From: UBA6170 sp034429975
GTDB taxonomy: Bacteria; Chloroflexota; Anaerolineae; Anaerolineales; Anaerolineaceae
DNA length: 64,000 nucleotides
NCBI GenBank assembly: GCA_034429975.1
Contig: DAOUFM010000064.1
Coordinates: 70,382-134,381 of the forward strand
Direction of reading: 5' to 3'
In this document: in pieces, positions 8,090 through 16,354 of the stretch
Layout of the letters: each line of letters opens with the position of its first letter
Position numbering within the stretch: the first letter of the stretch is position 1
Notes under the pieces: generated by a model
Told to the model about the DNA's origin: nothing
What the model saw: the letters and a program-made list of their open reading frames with translations, nothing else
Databases searched by the model: none
Made by a program: the position numbers and the translations under genes

Positions 8090-8904
8090 CTCCCTTGCAA
8101 TTATCAGAAGAAGAAATAGCGCACTACTCAGAGAATATTCTTAATTCTTCTAAATACCGCACCCTGGATATTCCACGTGATCTGGTGGACTCTTTGTACC
8201 AGCAGGAAGCTCCTCATCATAAAAAAATTCAGGACCTGCATAAGTCCGTTCGCAAAAAGCTACATCATATTGTTGCCAATTACCTGGGCGATGTCGATTA
8301 TGAACAGGCGAGTCAAAATCTCAGGAGTGCTTTTGCTCAAGGCCCGGATGCAATCAGAACTGCCTGCCTGAATATACTGAAACAACATATTTCAACCCGC
8401 GAACGAACCCCTTTTTTGGAAAGGTTTTACCAAGAGATTTCATTGCGGATTGGGAACCCGAAATCCATTCTTGATTTAGCCTGCGGTTACCATCCTTTTG
8501 GTCTGCCCTGGATGAACCTCGATCCGGATTGCCAGTATTACGCTTACGACATTATTCAACCGCGCGTGGATTTTTTAAATCTCTTTTTTGATCTGATAAA
8601 ACATCCTGCCAGAGCGATCCAGCAAGACATCCTGCTGACTCCACCAACTTTGGAAGCGGATGTAGCCTTCTTTTTCAAAGAAGCCCATCGCTTTGAGCAA
8701 AGGCAGCATGGTTGTAACCATAATTTTTGGCAGGCGTTAAAAGTTAGGCACCTGCTCGTATCCCTGCCAGCCAGCAGCATGACCGGGCGCCATGATAAAA
8801 CCAATCAACATCGTCGTCTGGTTTATGAAACGATCAAAGACGTCGATTGGGCGGTGCAGGAATTCCAGATTGAAAATGAATTATTTTTCTGGATCAGGAA
8901 ATAG
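8086..8904 (+). CDS. second FmrO/Rmt-like 16S rRNA methyltransferase paralogue, divergent
   Basis: A 272-residue paralogue of the preceding gene, joined to it by an ATGA overlap. It keeps SKYRTLDIPRDLV, SVRKKLHHIV, HISTRERTPFLERFY, a SAM motif DLACGYHPFGLPWM, and DIIQPRVDFLNLFF. The later catalytic and RNA-binding blocks have changed. The family LKTLPCLE becomes FFKEAHRFEQ, and SFPxxSLGGRxKGM becomes SLPASSMTGRHDKT. It probably still binds SAM, but it could methylate another base near helix 44, act as a partner of the first enzyme, or be losing function. Family membership is clear from the N-terminal blocks; the target is unknown. Confidence 0.75.
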   Translation: MTPLQLSEEEIAHYSENILNSSKYRTLDIPRDLVDSLYQQEAPHHKKIQDLHKSVRKKLHHIVANYLGDVDYEQASQNLRSAFAQGPDAIRTACLNILKQHISTRERTPFLERFYQEISLRIGNPKSILDLACGYHPFGLPWMNLDPDCQYYAYDIIQPRVDFLNLFFDLIKHPARAIQQDILLTPPTLEADVAFFFKEAHRFEQRQHGCNHNFWQALKVRHLLVSLPASSMTGRHDKTNQHRRLVYETIKDVDWAVQEFQIENELFFWIRK

Positions 8905-8939
8905 CGTCCACCAGTTAAAACGATTACAATCTTTTTATT

Positions 8940-10439
8940 ATGGCAAAGCAAAAACGGCAAAAACAGCAAAAAAATGAAGACCCTCAATCTGCCATGCTGG
9001 CAAGGTTTTTACCTTTGTTGAATGCTGAACAGCAAGAAGCTTTGCTGCAGGAACTGGCACAACCACTTTCCCCATCCATCCGGATCAATCCGCTCAAAAC
9101 ACATGACCCGCAAGTCATTCTAACCTGGTCGAAAAAATATCAATGGAAAACCAAACCTATCCCATTTTGCGAGCACGGTTATTGGATCACAGAAGCTGCC
9201 TACCCAGCCAGCAAGACAATTGAGCACAGTCTCGGCCAGTTTTATATTCAGGACGCCGCTTCGATGATCCCGGCTGAATTGTTTGATTTTTCAACTTCAA
9301 AAAATCCGCTCATATTGGATATGGCCGCCTCACCAGGCGGAAAAACCACACATTTGGTCGCGCGTACGAATGATCAGGCGCTCATCCTGGCAAATGACAG
9401 CAGCCGAGACCGTCTGACAGCTTTAAAGATTGTTCTGCAAAACTGGGGCAGCAGTCATGTAGCCATAACAAATTATGCCGGCGAGCTGTTCGGAAGCTGG
9501 TACCCGGAAACTTTTGATGCCATACTGCTGGATGCGCCTTGTTCCATGCAAGGATTACGGGAAAAAAGTTCGCATGAAATTAAACCTATCACCCAAAAAG
9601 AGATAAACCAGTTGGCAAAACGTCAGTTGAAACTGCTGGAAAGCGCCGTGAGTGCTGTAAAGGTAGGTGGTCAGGTCGTCTATTCAACCTGCACTCTGAC
9701 ATTGGAAGAAAACGAAATGGTGCTCAACCAAATTCTGGAAGAATACCCATCTCAATTACGAATAGATCCATCCTTACCGGTTTTCCAAAAACTATCGTCC
9801 CCTATCCTTTCCAACGAACAGGTTTCTCTGCATTCAGACATAAAGAATGCTGCCCGCATCTGGCCATTTACCTTTGGCACCGCCGGATTTTTTGCCGCCC
9901 GTATCACAAAAATAGATACCATCAACCAAAAATATAAAACTCCTCCCTTACGCCCGTTATCTCAGGCAAATTGGGAGCCCTACGCTGAAAAAGAGTTAAC
10001 CTCCCTTACCAGAAATATCAAAGACCAGTATGGTATCGACCTCAAGGAATTAATCAATCAGCATCATTGGGAAGTTTGGCAACACCAGAATAAATTGCAT
10101 TGTTTTCCCTCATCTTTTCTACAGCACTTTCCTGATCTGCCGGTTCAGTGGCTGGGGCTTCCATTAGCAGAAGTCGCAGCCGATGAATTGCTTTTAACGC
10201 ATGAGTTTGTTTCCCGATTCGGGCACCTGGCTACCCGGAACGTTTTCACCATAGCAGCTGATCAAATTCCAGCCTGGATGCGTGGCGAGGATTTGACGTC
10301 TGACTACCATACGAATACAGGAATGCAGATCATCCGCGATCCCGAAGGGCGTCTTCTCGGGCGCGGGTACCCTTCCGGAATGCGTTTACGAAACTTGTTG
10401 CCTAATCGGGTTCTGATACCCGACCTTACCCGCTATTAA
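8940..10439 (+). CDS. 16S rRNA m5C methyltransferase, RsmF/NSUN type
   Basis: Predicted C5 methylation of cytosine in 16S rRNA (RsmF acts on C1407). The 499-residue protein has the NOL1/NOP2/Sun layout: an N-terminal region ending in the lead YIQDAASMIPAELF, the SAM motif DMAASPGGKTTHL, motif IV DAPCSMQG with its Cys, and motif VI STCTLTLEENE with the second, nucleophilic Cys. The C-terminal 160 residues (about 340-499) form an RsmF-like extension with a PUA-type end (GMQIIRDPEGRLLGRGY). It follows the two fmrO-like genes by 35 bases in the same direction. TACAAT at 8925-8930 lies only 9 bases before the ATG, and no Shine-Dalgarno sequence is visible. RsmB-like specificity is an alternative, but the long tail favours RsmF. 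Confidence 0.85.
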   Translation: MAKQKRQKQQKNEDPQSAMLARFLPLLNAEQQEALLQELAQPLSPSIRINPLKTHDPQVILTWSKKYQWKTKPIPFCEHGYWITEAAYPASKTIEHSLGQFYIQDAASMIPAELFDFSTSKNPLILDMAASPGGKTTHLVARTNDQALILANDSSRDRLTALKIVLQNWGSSHVAITNYAGELFGSWYPETFDAILLDAPCSMQGLREKSSHEIKPITQKEINQLAKRQLKLLESAVSAVKVGGQVVYSTCTLTLEENEMVLNQILEEYPSQLRIDPSLPVFQKLSSPILSNEQVSLHSDIKNAARIWPFTFGTAGFFAARITKIDTINQKYKTPPLRPLSQANWEPYAEKELTSLTRNIKDQYGIDLKELINQHHWEVWQHQNKLHCFPSSFLQHFPDLPVQWLGLPLAEVAADELLLTHEFVSRFGHLATRNVFTIAADQIPAWMRGEDLTSDYHTNTGMQIIRDPEGRLLGRGYPSGMRLRNLLPNRVLIPDLTRY

Positions 10440-10440
10440 A

Positions 10441-11166
10441 TCAGATATCCTGACTCAAATGAAACAAGAGGGCGCAGGCAACTACTGCAGCCGTTTCCAT
10501 GCGCAAAATTCGTTTCCCCAGGCTGAACGGTTGCCAGCCTAGTTTTTGGGCAATTTGAATCTCCCCATTGCTAAACCCACCTTCAGGGCCAATACAAACA
10601 GCCGCTTCAGTCAATTTTTGACCGTTCATGAGATCATCCAGTCGTTGGCTGATTTCGTGTTCCCAGGCAATCCATCGAAAAGCTGCCGGTATTCGTAATG
10701 CTTCTTCAAATTTCAAGGGGTTTTCCAGAACAGGAATGAGACCTCGCCGGGATTGTTCAGCCGCTTCTTTTAAAATCCGCACCCAACGTTCTTTTTTCTT
10801 GGCAAAATCTTGATCTGAAATGATTAATGAACGTTCCGTGATCAATGGCGTAATTTTCCTGACGCCCAATTCACAACATTTTTGCAAAATCCACTCGAAT
10901 TTTTCGCGCTGGGTAAAAGCCACCAACAGGTGGAGGTTTAACTCGGGTTCTGCATCAACTTTCATCCGCTCGATAATCCGCCCAAGCACCTGTTTCCCAT
11001 TGAGATCCTCTAAAACAACCTCTAATTGGTTGCCCTGATTATCCAGAACCACCACATGGTCATTCAATTTTAATCGCAGAACACGCACAATCTGATGGGA
11101 CACGTCTGCTGGAAAAACGATCTGAGATGTCTGGATTAATTCCGGATCAACAAAAAAATGATTCAT
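10441..11166 (-). CDS. rsmE: 16S rRNA (uracil-1498 N3) methyltransferase
   Basis: A SPOUT-class enzyme methylating N3 of U1498, which packs against helix 44 of the 30S subunit. The 241-residue protein has an N-terminal PUA-like barrel (MNHFFVDPELI to about 70) and the knotted C-terminal SAM site with CIGPEGGFSNGEI and SLGKRILRMETAAV, both diagnostic for RsmE. The family ITPLITERS block is present. It is convergent with the RsmF-like gene; one base separates the stops. A TGC-TATAAT extended -10 lies about 35 bases upstream. Confidence 0.93.
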   Translation of the reverse strand: MNHFFVDPELIQTSQIVFPADVSHQIVRVLRLKLNDHVVVLDNQGNQLEVVLEDLNGKQVLGRIIERMKVDAEPELNLHLLVAFTQREKFEWILQKCCELGVRKITPLITERSLIISDQDFAKKKERWVRILKEAAEQSRRGLIPVLENPLKFEEALRIPAAFRWIAWEHEISQRLDDLMNGQKLTEAAVCIGPEGGFSNGEIQIAQKLGWQPFSLGKRILRMETAAVVACALLFHLSQDI

Positions 11167-11198
11167 AAATGGCTATTCATAAGGTAGATTTTTGTGTA

Positions 11199-11207
11199 AT
11201 TATAGCA
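11199..11207 (-). promoter_or_regulatory. extended -10 promoter of rsmE
   Basis: On the minus strand TGC is followed directly by a perfect TATAAT. The predicted leader is about 25 bases. No clear -35 box is seen, as expected for an extended -10 promoter. Confidence 0.45.
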
Positions 11208-11324
11208 GGCTGGCTATTTAATTTCCTTCCCACGAATTTTTAAATAAAGGAATATACAATAACTGACCTTTTGAATTTATAATGAAAACGAACTGTAATC
11301 GCATTTTCACGTAGAGGATTTATT

Positions 11325-12053
11325 TTGTCGCAAACACCAGAAAAAAACCGCATTTTTCGATACTACGACCTGATCATGGTTTTGTTCGTCACCGTATTAC
11401 TGTTGAGTAACATCGCCTCTTCTGCCAAAATTGTGGATTGGGGTGTCAGCATTTTGGGGTTAAGGTTAGCTTTCGATGCCGGCACCATCCTCTTTCCCAT
11501 CAGTTATATCTTTGGGGATGTGCTGACCGAAGTGTACGGTTTTCGCCGCTCCCGGCGGGTGATCTGGGCTGGTTTTGGCGCCTTAGTATTCAGCTCGGCG
11601 ATATTTGCGATCGTGCAGGCACTTCCTGGTGAGGCAGCCTGGCAGGAATATGCCGGCCAACAAGCCTACGAGTCCATTCTGGGCGGTATGAGCAGTGGTG
11701 GAATTGTCCTGGCCAGCCTTTTAGCTTACCTGGTCGGAGAATTCAGTAATTCGGTGATCCTGGCAGTTATTAAAGTTAAGACCGGCGGGCGATTTCTATG
11801 GGTCAGGACAATTGGTTCTACTTTAATCGGTGAAGGGGTGGACACAATCATTTTTGTCACAGTAGCAACCCTCATGAATGTTTTCCCCTGGCAAATCTGG
11901 ACGTCCCTGGTGATCACCAACTATATCTTTAAAGTTGGCATTGAAGTGTTAATGACCCCGGTTACCTATTGGGTGGTTTCCAAATTAAAACATGCCGAAA
12001 ATGAAGATTATTACGATCGAGACACAAAATTTAAATTTTTCTCGCTCGATTAA
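11325..12053 (+). CDS. queuosine precursor transporter (YhhQ/DUF165 family)
   Basis: Integral membrane protein of 242 residues with about six transmembrane segments and the family core LLLSNIASSAKI, AFDAGTILFPISYIFGDVLTEVYGF and GEGVDTIIFV. Characterised YhhQ proteins import preQ0 or preQ1 for queuosine synthesis. It uses a TTG start: AGAGGA at 11313-11318 sits 6 to 7 bases upstream. The pairing with tgt about 4 kb upstream, and the absence of any queCDEF gene in the window, fits a salvage lifestyle, although de novo genes could lie elsewhere. It is convergent with rsmI, and the ends overlap by 4 bases. Confidence 0.9.
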   Translation: MSQTPEKNRIFRYYDLIMVLFVTVLLLSNIASSAKIVDWGVSILGLRLAFDAGTILFPISYIFGDVLTEVYGFRRSRRVIWAGFGALVFSSAIFAIVQALPGEAAWQEYAGQQAYESILGGMSSGGIVLASLLAYLVGEFSNSVILAVIKVKTGGRFLWVRTIGSTLIGEGVDTIIFVTVATLMNVFPWQIWTSLVITNYIFKVGIEVLMTPVTYWVVSKLKHAENEDYYDRDTKFKFFSLD

Positions 12054-12742
12054 TCATCTTCCAGAGTATCTTTTTGGTCCGTTTTTCCGCCAATTACCAC
12101 ACAATACTCCCCTAAAATGGCTTCGCTTTGGAACTTTTCCCCCAACTCAGCCAGACTTCCACGGTACATTGTCTCAAATTTCTTGGTCAAATCATTAGCG
12201 ATCGCAGCCGGGCGGTCTCCAAAAACCTCCAGCACATCTGCCAAAAAGGCTTTTAACCGGTAAGGGCTCTCATAAAAAATTAAAGTGTGCGGTGAATTCA
12301 CATCAATTTCCAGCCAACGTTTGCGGGCGCCGGTTTTTCGGGGCGGAAATCCGCGAAATGTAAAGCTATGCACGGGCAAGCCCGAAAGAACCAGAGCAGC
12401 GACGAGCGCAGTCGGACCTGGAATGGCCGTAATTTCAATTTGATCCTGTAAAGCTTGTCTTACCAGCGTGAAGCCGGGGTCGCTTACCGCCGGGGTGCCG
12501 GCATCCGATACCAGCGCAATCTGTTTGCCAGCCCTCAACAATCCCATAATTTTTGGTAAGGCGCGAGCCTCATTGTCTTCCCGAAAGGATATCTGCGGCT
12601 TATTGATTTCAAAATGTTTAAGGAGAACTCCTGTTTTGCGGGTATCTTCACTCAGGACAATATCAACCATTTTAAGGGTTTCAATGGCACGAAAAGACAT
12701 ATCCCCCAAATTCCCAATTGGTGTGGAGACGATATAGAGCAT
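12050..12742 (-). CDS. rsmI: 16S rRNA (cytidine-1402 2'-O) methyltransferase
   Basis: Tetrapyrrole-methylase-fold enzyme that 2'-O-methylates C1402 in the P-site part of helix 44. The start MLYIVSTPIGNLGDMSFRAI and the blocks LSEDTRKTGVLLKHF, LVSDAGTPAVSDPGF, ITAIPGPTALVAALVLSGLP and LIFYESPYRL are diagnostic. At 230 residues it lacks the extra C-terminal region of E. coli RsmI, as many short homologues do. It follows the SixA-like gene by 18 bases on the same strand, forming a probable two-gene operon. Confidence 0.93.
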   Translation of the reverse strand: MLYIVSTPIGNLGDMSFRAIETLKMVDIVLSEDTRKTGVLLKHFEINKPQISFREDNEARALPKIMGLLRAGKQIALVSDAGTPAVSDPGFTLVRQALQDQIEITAIPGPTALVAALVLSGLPVHSFTFRGFPPRKTGARKRWLEIDVNSPHTLIFYESPYRLKAFLADVLEVFGDRPAAIANDLTKKFETMYRGSLAELGEKFQSEAILGEYCVVIGGKTDQKDTLEDD

Positions 12743-12760
12743 AATTTTTCCACTGGCCTG

Positions 12761-13252
12761 TTAGCGATAATCCGCTGGTAACCAGATATGATTTAACTCA
12801 CCATTGGTCTCCATGTTGATTTCACTCCAGTGATCCACAAACAAATAAATTTTGGCAATGGATCCGGTTGGTAAAGAAGTAATTTGGTCACTCAGTGTCA
12901 TCACAACCCCTTCCAATCCTGGATTATGACCAACAATCATCAAAATATTCACCGAATCAGGTGTCGTTGCAATCTTTTGGATGTAAGTTTCTGGTTCGGC
13001 CATATAGAAACTATCCAGAAACTCAATGTCGCCTTTGTAATTTAATTTTTCTTTCATCCATTCGGCTGTTTCTTTCGCTCTGGTTGCCGAAGAAGAAAGT
13101 ATCAAATCAGGAATCAATTCTTTTTTCTTGAGAATTTTTGCCATATTTCCAATATCTTTTTGACCACGTTTTTTTAGTGGGCGCTCATGATCCTGTAATT
13201 CGGGGTCTTTCCAACTGGATTTTGCATGTCGCATAACTAATAAGGTTTTCAT
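12761..13252 (-). CDS. SixA-like phosphohistidine phosphatase (histidine phosphatase family)
   Basis: A 163-residue single-domain phosphatase with the catalytic MRHAKSSW motif at residues 7-14, whose His is phosphorylated during turnover, and a second active-site His in IVGHNPGLEG. E. coli SixA dephosphorylates histidine phosphotransfer domains; the substrate here is unknown. GAGGATAGCC precedes the ATG. It is the first gene of the pair with rsmI. The link between the two is probably positional only. Confidence 0.85.
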   Translation of the reverse strand: MKTLLVMRHAKSSWKDPELQDHERPLKKRGQKDIGNMAKILKKKELIPDLILSSSATRAKETAEWMKEKLNYKGDIEFLDSFYMAEPETYIQKIATTPDSVNILMIVGHNPGLEGVVMTLSDQITSLPTGSIAKIYLFVDHWSEINMETNGELNHIWLPADYR

Positions 13253-13424
13253 GGCTATCCTCGCGATTCACAATCTATGCAATTTTTTATCAAAAATAGT
13301 ATATCATGTTTCATATTTATGATTTATCTATTAGCCGGTTGGGAAAGAAAACAATAAAAATAAAGAATATTTAGGGATTATTGAAGATTATTTAAGATAT
13401 TATAAAGAATATTAATATCTAATG

Positions 13425-13452
13425 TTGACAAATTGATTTTTAATGGTAAGAT
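13425..13452 (+). promoter_or_regulatory. promoter of the DUF2089 operon
   Basis: TTGACA and TAAGAT are separated by 16 bases, with a TGG before the -10 (extended -10). The predicted start is near 13459, with a leader of about 40 bases. The 170 bases upstream of it are very AT-rich and hold no gene. Confidence 0.65.
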
Positions 13453-13500
13453 GTAGATAGAATTGAAGAAAAAATTAAGAAAATTGAGATTGGAGGTGTG

Positions 13501-13893
13501 ATGAACAAATTACCAACCCAATGCCCTGTCTGTAATTCAGATTTTGAAGTTACCGGTCTGTATTGTCCTCATTGTGATACCAGTATCCAGGGACATTTTG
13601 TGCCGACTTCCAATCCGTTTAGTATGCTGAATGATGAACAGATGCATTTCTTAATGACTTTTATCCGCTGCGAGGGTCGCTTCAACCGGATGGAAGAAGA
13701 GCTTGATCTTTCCTATCCGACGCTGCGCAATCGCTTACAGGATATTTTACGCTTGTTAGGTTTTGAACCAAAAACTGAAGAACCTCAAAAATTTTCAGCG
13801 GAAGAAAGAATGCGTATTTTAGACGCTCTGGCCAATGGCGAAATCAGTCCTGAAGAAGCTCAGGAGCAATTGACCGGAAAAAGAGCCGATTAG
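13501..13893 (+). CDS. DUF2089 family zinc-ribbon/helix-turn-helix protein
   Basis: A 130-residue soluble protein with a zinc ribbon at the N terminus (CPVCNSDFEVTGLYCPHCD, four Cys) and a helix-turn-helix-like middle (GRFNRMEEELDLSYPTLRNRLQDIL). The acidic C-terminal helix pair (ERMRILDALANGEISPEEAQEQL) resembles a SHOCT-like element. The fold suggests a small DNA-binding regulator, but no function is established for the family. GGAGGT at 13492-13497 supports the ATG at 13501 rather than the GTG 3 bases before it. The next gene, 15 bases on, carries the same helical motif, so the two probably work together. Confidence 0.8.
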   Translation: MNKLPTQCPVCNSDFEVTGLYCPHCDTSIQGHFVPTSNPFSMLNDEQMHFLMTFIRCEGRFNRMEEELDLSYPTLRNRLQDILRLLGFEPKTEEPQKFSAEERMRILDALANGEISPEEAQEQLTGKRAD

Positions 13894-13908
13894 AAAGGAG
13901 TAGCAAAA

Positions 13909-14316
13909 ATGACAACCCAGGAAGAGAGAATAAAGATTTTAACCATGTTGCAGGAAGGTGTAATCAATGCCGACCAGGCTGCCAGATTACTGGAAGCTTT
14001 GAGTTCTGCTGGTTCTGTACAAAAATCAGCTCCTGCCGGTCCAGCAGCTATTTCTGATACGGCAAAAGCACCGCGCCTTGGTAAATTCTTCAGGGTGCGC
14101 GTAACAGATACGGATTCCGGAAAAACCCGCGTGAATATTCGTTTACCGATCGGGCTGGTTGGAGCCGGTTTAAAGATGGGCATGAAATTTAGCCCTGAAA
14201 TTGAAGGGATCGATCCTGGTACGCTAACCGATTTTTTGGAAAGCGGGGAAATTGGTCAGATTGTTGACGTCTTCGATGAAGAAGATGGCGAACATGTTGA
14301 AGTGTTCATTGAATAA
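13909..14316 (+). CDS. SHOCT-like domain protein of unknown function
   Basis: A 135-residue soluble protein. Residues 1-30 (EERIKILTMLQEGVINADQAARLLEAL) form a SHOCT-like helical hairpin nearly identical in pattern to the C terminus of the preceding DUF2089 protein. A linker follows, then a beta-rich domain from about 57 (FFRVRVTDTDSGKTRVNIRLPIGLVGAGLKMG), similar to N-terminal regions of YvlB-like proteins. The start has a strong AAAGGAGTAGC site. The shared helical motif suggests oligomerisation with the neighbour. The molecular role is unknown. Confidence 0.75.
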   Translation: MTTQEERIKILTMLQEGVINADQAARLLEALSSAGSVQKSAPAGPAAISDTAKAPRLGKFFRVRVTDTDSGKTRVNIRLPIGLVGAGLKMGMKFSPEIEGIDPGTLTDFLESGEIGQIVDVFDEEDGEHVEVFIE

Positions 14317-14334
14317 ATACTCGAAAAGCCTCAG

Positions 14335-15114
14335 CTATAACCAATTGACGAGCGCCAGGGCTGAAAAAGCAAAAAAGACGATCAATCCGCCCAGAACAAC
14401 CTGCATTTTCCCTTGTTGATCGACCAACCGAAAACCACCGAGTTCCGCTTCCGTCTTCCACAATGGGCCGGCTGTCCAGGAGAAAACAAGCCCTCCGATT
14501 AATCCTCCCAGATGCCCCCAATTGTCAATCATTGGGCTTAATCCCAGAATGAGATTAATCGCCAGAATAAAAATAATATTCGAAAGAATTGGCCTGGCTC
14601 GCGCGCCAAAGTATTTTCTGTTTCGGTAAATAAAAACACCCTGGGCAGACAACAAACCAAAAATTGCTGTCGATGCTCCTAAAGACGGGTTGGGAGACAT
14701 CACGAATGAAACCACATTCCCCGCAAAACCGCTGAGCAAATAGAGAAGCAGAAAACGTCCATGCCCGTATTGCAGTTCGAGGTTTCTGCCAAAAATATAC
14801 AGCGCATACATATTAAAACCTATATGAGCGATACTGCCGTGCACCAATATCGGAGTTATTAAGCGCCACAATTGACCGGCAAGAATCAACTGTTTAACCT
14901 TTGTGAAGTACGCAGCCGGTAAATCAACCCCCATCGTATTTTGAGTTAGTAATTGAAGCAGGAATATCAGCGTTGTTATACCCAAAATAATATAGGTAAC
15001 CAGCGGCTTTGACGCAGGATTATCGACGGAAACACGAATCGAATGCGAAGGGGGCGGCGTCGAATTCATAGAAGGGTGTTCTTGCGGAGACTGCTCATAA
15101 TGGATGATTTTCAT
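14335..15114 (-). CDS. rhomboid family intramembrane serine protease
   Basis: A 259-residue protein with a 35-residue cytoplasmic N terminus and about six transmembrane helices. The catalytic Ser is in GASTAIFG (Ser148) and the His in NWGHLGGLIGG (His201). The HIGFNMYALYIFGR segment carries the conserved oxyanion-side residues. It cleaves membrane proteins within the bilayer; the substrate is unknown. Its ATG overlaps the gmk stop (ATGA), so translation is coupled to gmk. A one-helix extension after the catalytic core is possible at the C terminus (VVLGGLIVFFAFSALALV). Confidence 0.9.
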   Translation of the reverse strand: MKIIHYEQSPQEHPSMNSTPPPSHSIRVSVDNPASKPLVTYIILGITTLIFLLQLLTQNTMGVDLPAAYFTKVKQLILAGQLWRLITPILVHGSIAHIGFNMYALYIFGRNLELQYGHGRFLLLYLLSGFAGNVVSFVMSPNPSLGASTAIFGLLSAQGVFIYRNRKYFGARARPILSNIIFILAINLILGLSPMIDNWGHLGGLIGGLVFSWTAGPLWKTEAELGGFRLVDQQGKMQVVLGGLIVFFAFSALALVNWL

Positions 15115-15740
15115 AGAGTGATCTTTCTCGGGATACAGCGATGATGCTCAGCATGAATGATTTCGATAATGTTATCGACTGCAATCTCCAGTTCGTTATG
15201 TTTATTAACCACCAGATAATCAAACAAAGGGAGATATTCAAGCTCCCATTTTACTTTATTGAGTCTGGTTTTCATGCTCTCCTCTGTCTCAGTTTGGCGG
15301 CTATTCAGTCTTTGGTGCCATTCTTCTACACTTCCAGGTAGTAAAAAGATCAAAACTGCATCGGGGTTCAATTCTCTCAATTTTGCCGCACCCTGCACGT
15401 CCACCCGCAGAATTACATCCTGCCCACTTTGCATAGCTTTGCGAATTTGTGCTTTCGGAATTCCTTTGTAATCGTCATAAACGACCGCATGTTCCAATAA
15501 TTCGTTGGCTTTAATTAATGCTTCAAATTCATCCCTGGTATAGAAGAAATAATCCACACCATTTTTCTCTCCCGCACGCGGTGATCGGGTTGTAGCTGTG
15601 ATCACGAAATGTAAAGGAATATTTCGTTTTTTTAAAGCTTGTAAGGTTACATCTTTACCAACCCCTGAAGGACCGGAAAGCACAATTAACAGTGGTTCAG
15701 GTTTTAATAAGTCAAAGGATATTTCATTCGTATCACTCAT
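15111..15740 (-). CDS. gmk: guanylate kinase
   Basis: Phosphorylates GMP to GDP with ATP in purine salvage and synthesis. The 209-residue protein has the P-loop SGPSGVGKD, the GMP-binding TTRSPRAGEKNGVDYFF, and the lid and acidic block VILRVDVQGAAKLRELNP. The N terminus has an 18-residue extension before the P-loop. It is the first gene of a two-gene unit with the rhomboid protease, an arrangement I do not recall as common. A ribosome-binding site is weak. Confidence 0.95.
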   Translation of the reverse strand: MSDTNEISFDLLKPEPLLIVLSGPSGVGKDVTLQALKKRNIPLHFVITATTRSPRAGEKNGVDYFFYTRDEFEALIKANELLEHAVVYDDYKGIPKAQIRKAMQSGQDVILRVDVQGAAKLRELNPDAVLIFLLPGSVEEWHQRLNSRQTETEESMKTRLNKVKWELEYLPLFDYLVVNKHNELEIAVDNIIEIIHAEHHRCIPRKITL

Positions 15741-15930
15741 GAGTTCTCATTCATTTTTATGCAGTAAATTTTATTTCAAATTATGATCAATAAGATTTCA
15801 GAAAAAAAATATTAATAAAATTCTTTCGTATTCAAATTATAATGGATAAAACCGTGAATTAAGTTACTCTGATTGAGAGCTCCGCACCATGATCGAACTT
15901 AATTCATAAAGAAAGAGGAAATTTATTACG

Positions 15931-16332
15931 ATGCCATTATATGAATACCGCTGTCTAAACTGTAAACGCCGATTTGATGTGTTCATGACATATTCTGAAT
16001 ATGGGGTCAGAGAAGTGGCCTGTAAACATTGCGGCAGCCAGCAAGTTACCCGCCGGATCGGAAGAATTCGGATTGCCAGATCAGAAGACAGTCGCTTAGA
16101 AAATTTTTCAGATCCATCCAGCCTGGAAGGTTTGGAAAACGATCCGGTAGCTCTGGGTAAAATGATGCGGAAAATGTCCGGGGAACTGGGCGAGGATATG
16201 CCCCCGGAATTTGACGAGGTGGTTAATCGACTTGAGAAAGGCCAATCCCCGGATGAAATCGAAAGGGATTTATCAGATCTCGGGAATGATATTGGGGATA
16301 GCATGGGGGGCGGTTTTGATGATGATTTTTAA
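15931..16332 (+). CDS. FmdB-like zinc-ribbon protein
   Basis: A 133-residue protein starting MPLYEYRCLNC, with CxxC pairs at residues 9-12 and about 36-39 (CKHCG), the FmdB/CxxC_CXXC_SSSS signature. The remaining 80 residues are acidic and Gly-rich at the end. FmdB was named as a putative regulator of formamidase, but the family function is not established. TATAAT at 15838-15843 and AGAGGAAA upstream are consistent with its own transcript. It is divergent from gmk. Confidence 0.8.
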   Translation: MPLYEYRCLNCKRRFDVFMTYSEYGVREVACKHCGSQQVTRRIGRIRIARSEDSRLENFSDPSSLEGLENDPVALGKMMRKMSGELGEDMPPEFDEVVNRLEKGQSPDEIERDLSDLGNDIGDSMGGGFDDDF

Positions 16333-16354
16333 GGCCTTAATCCCGGAAAACAAA

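Noticed and set aside
7286..8904. Recent acquisition of the methyltransferase pair on a mobile element
   Set aside because: No transposase, integron site or flanking repeats are visible, and the genes are tightly overlapped with tgt, which argues for long residence.
11167..11324. Possible preQ1 riboswitch before the queuosine-precursor transporter
   Set aside because: I could not find the preQ1-I core pattern; only an extended -10 for rsmE and the SD of the transporter gene are visible.
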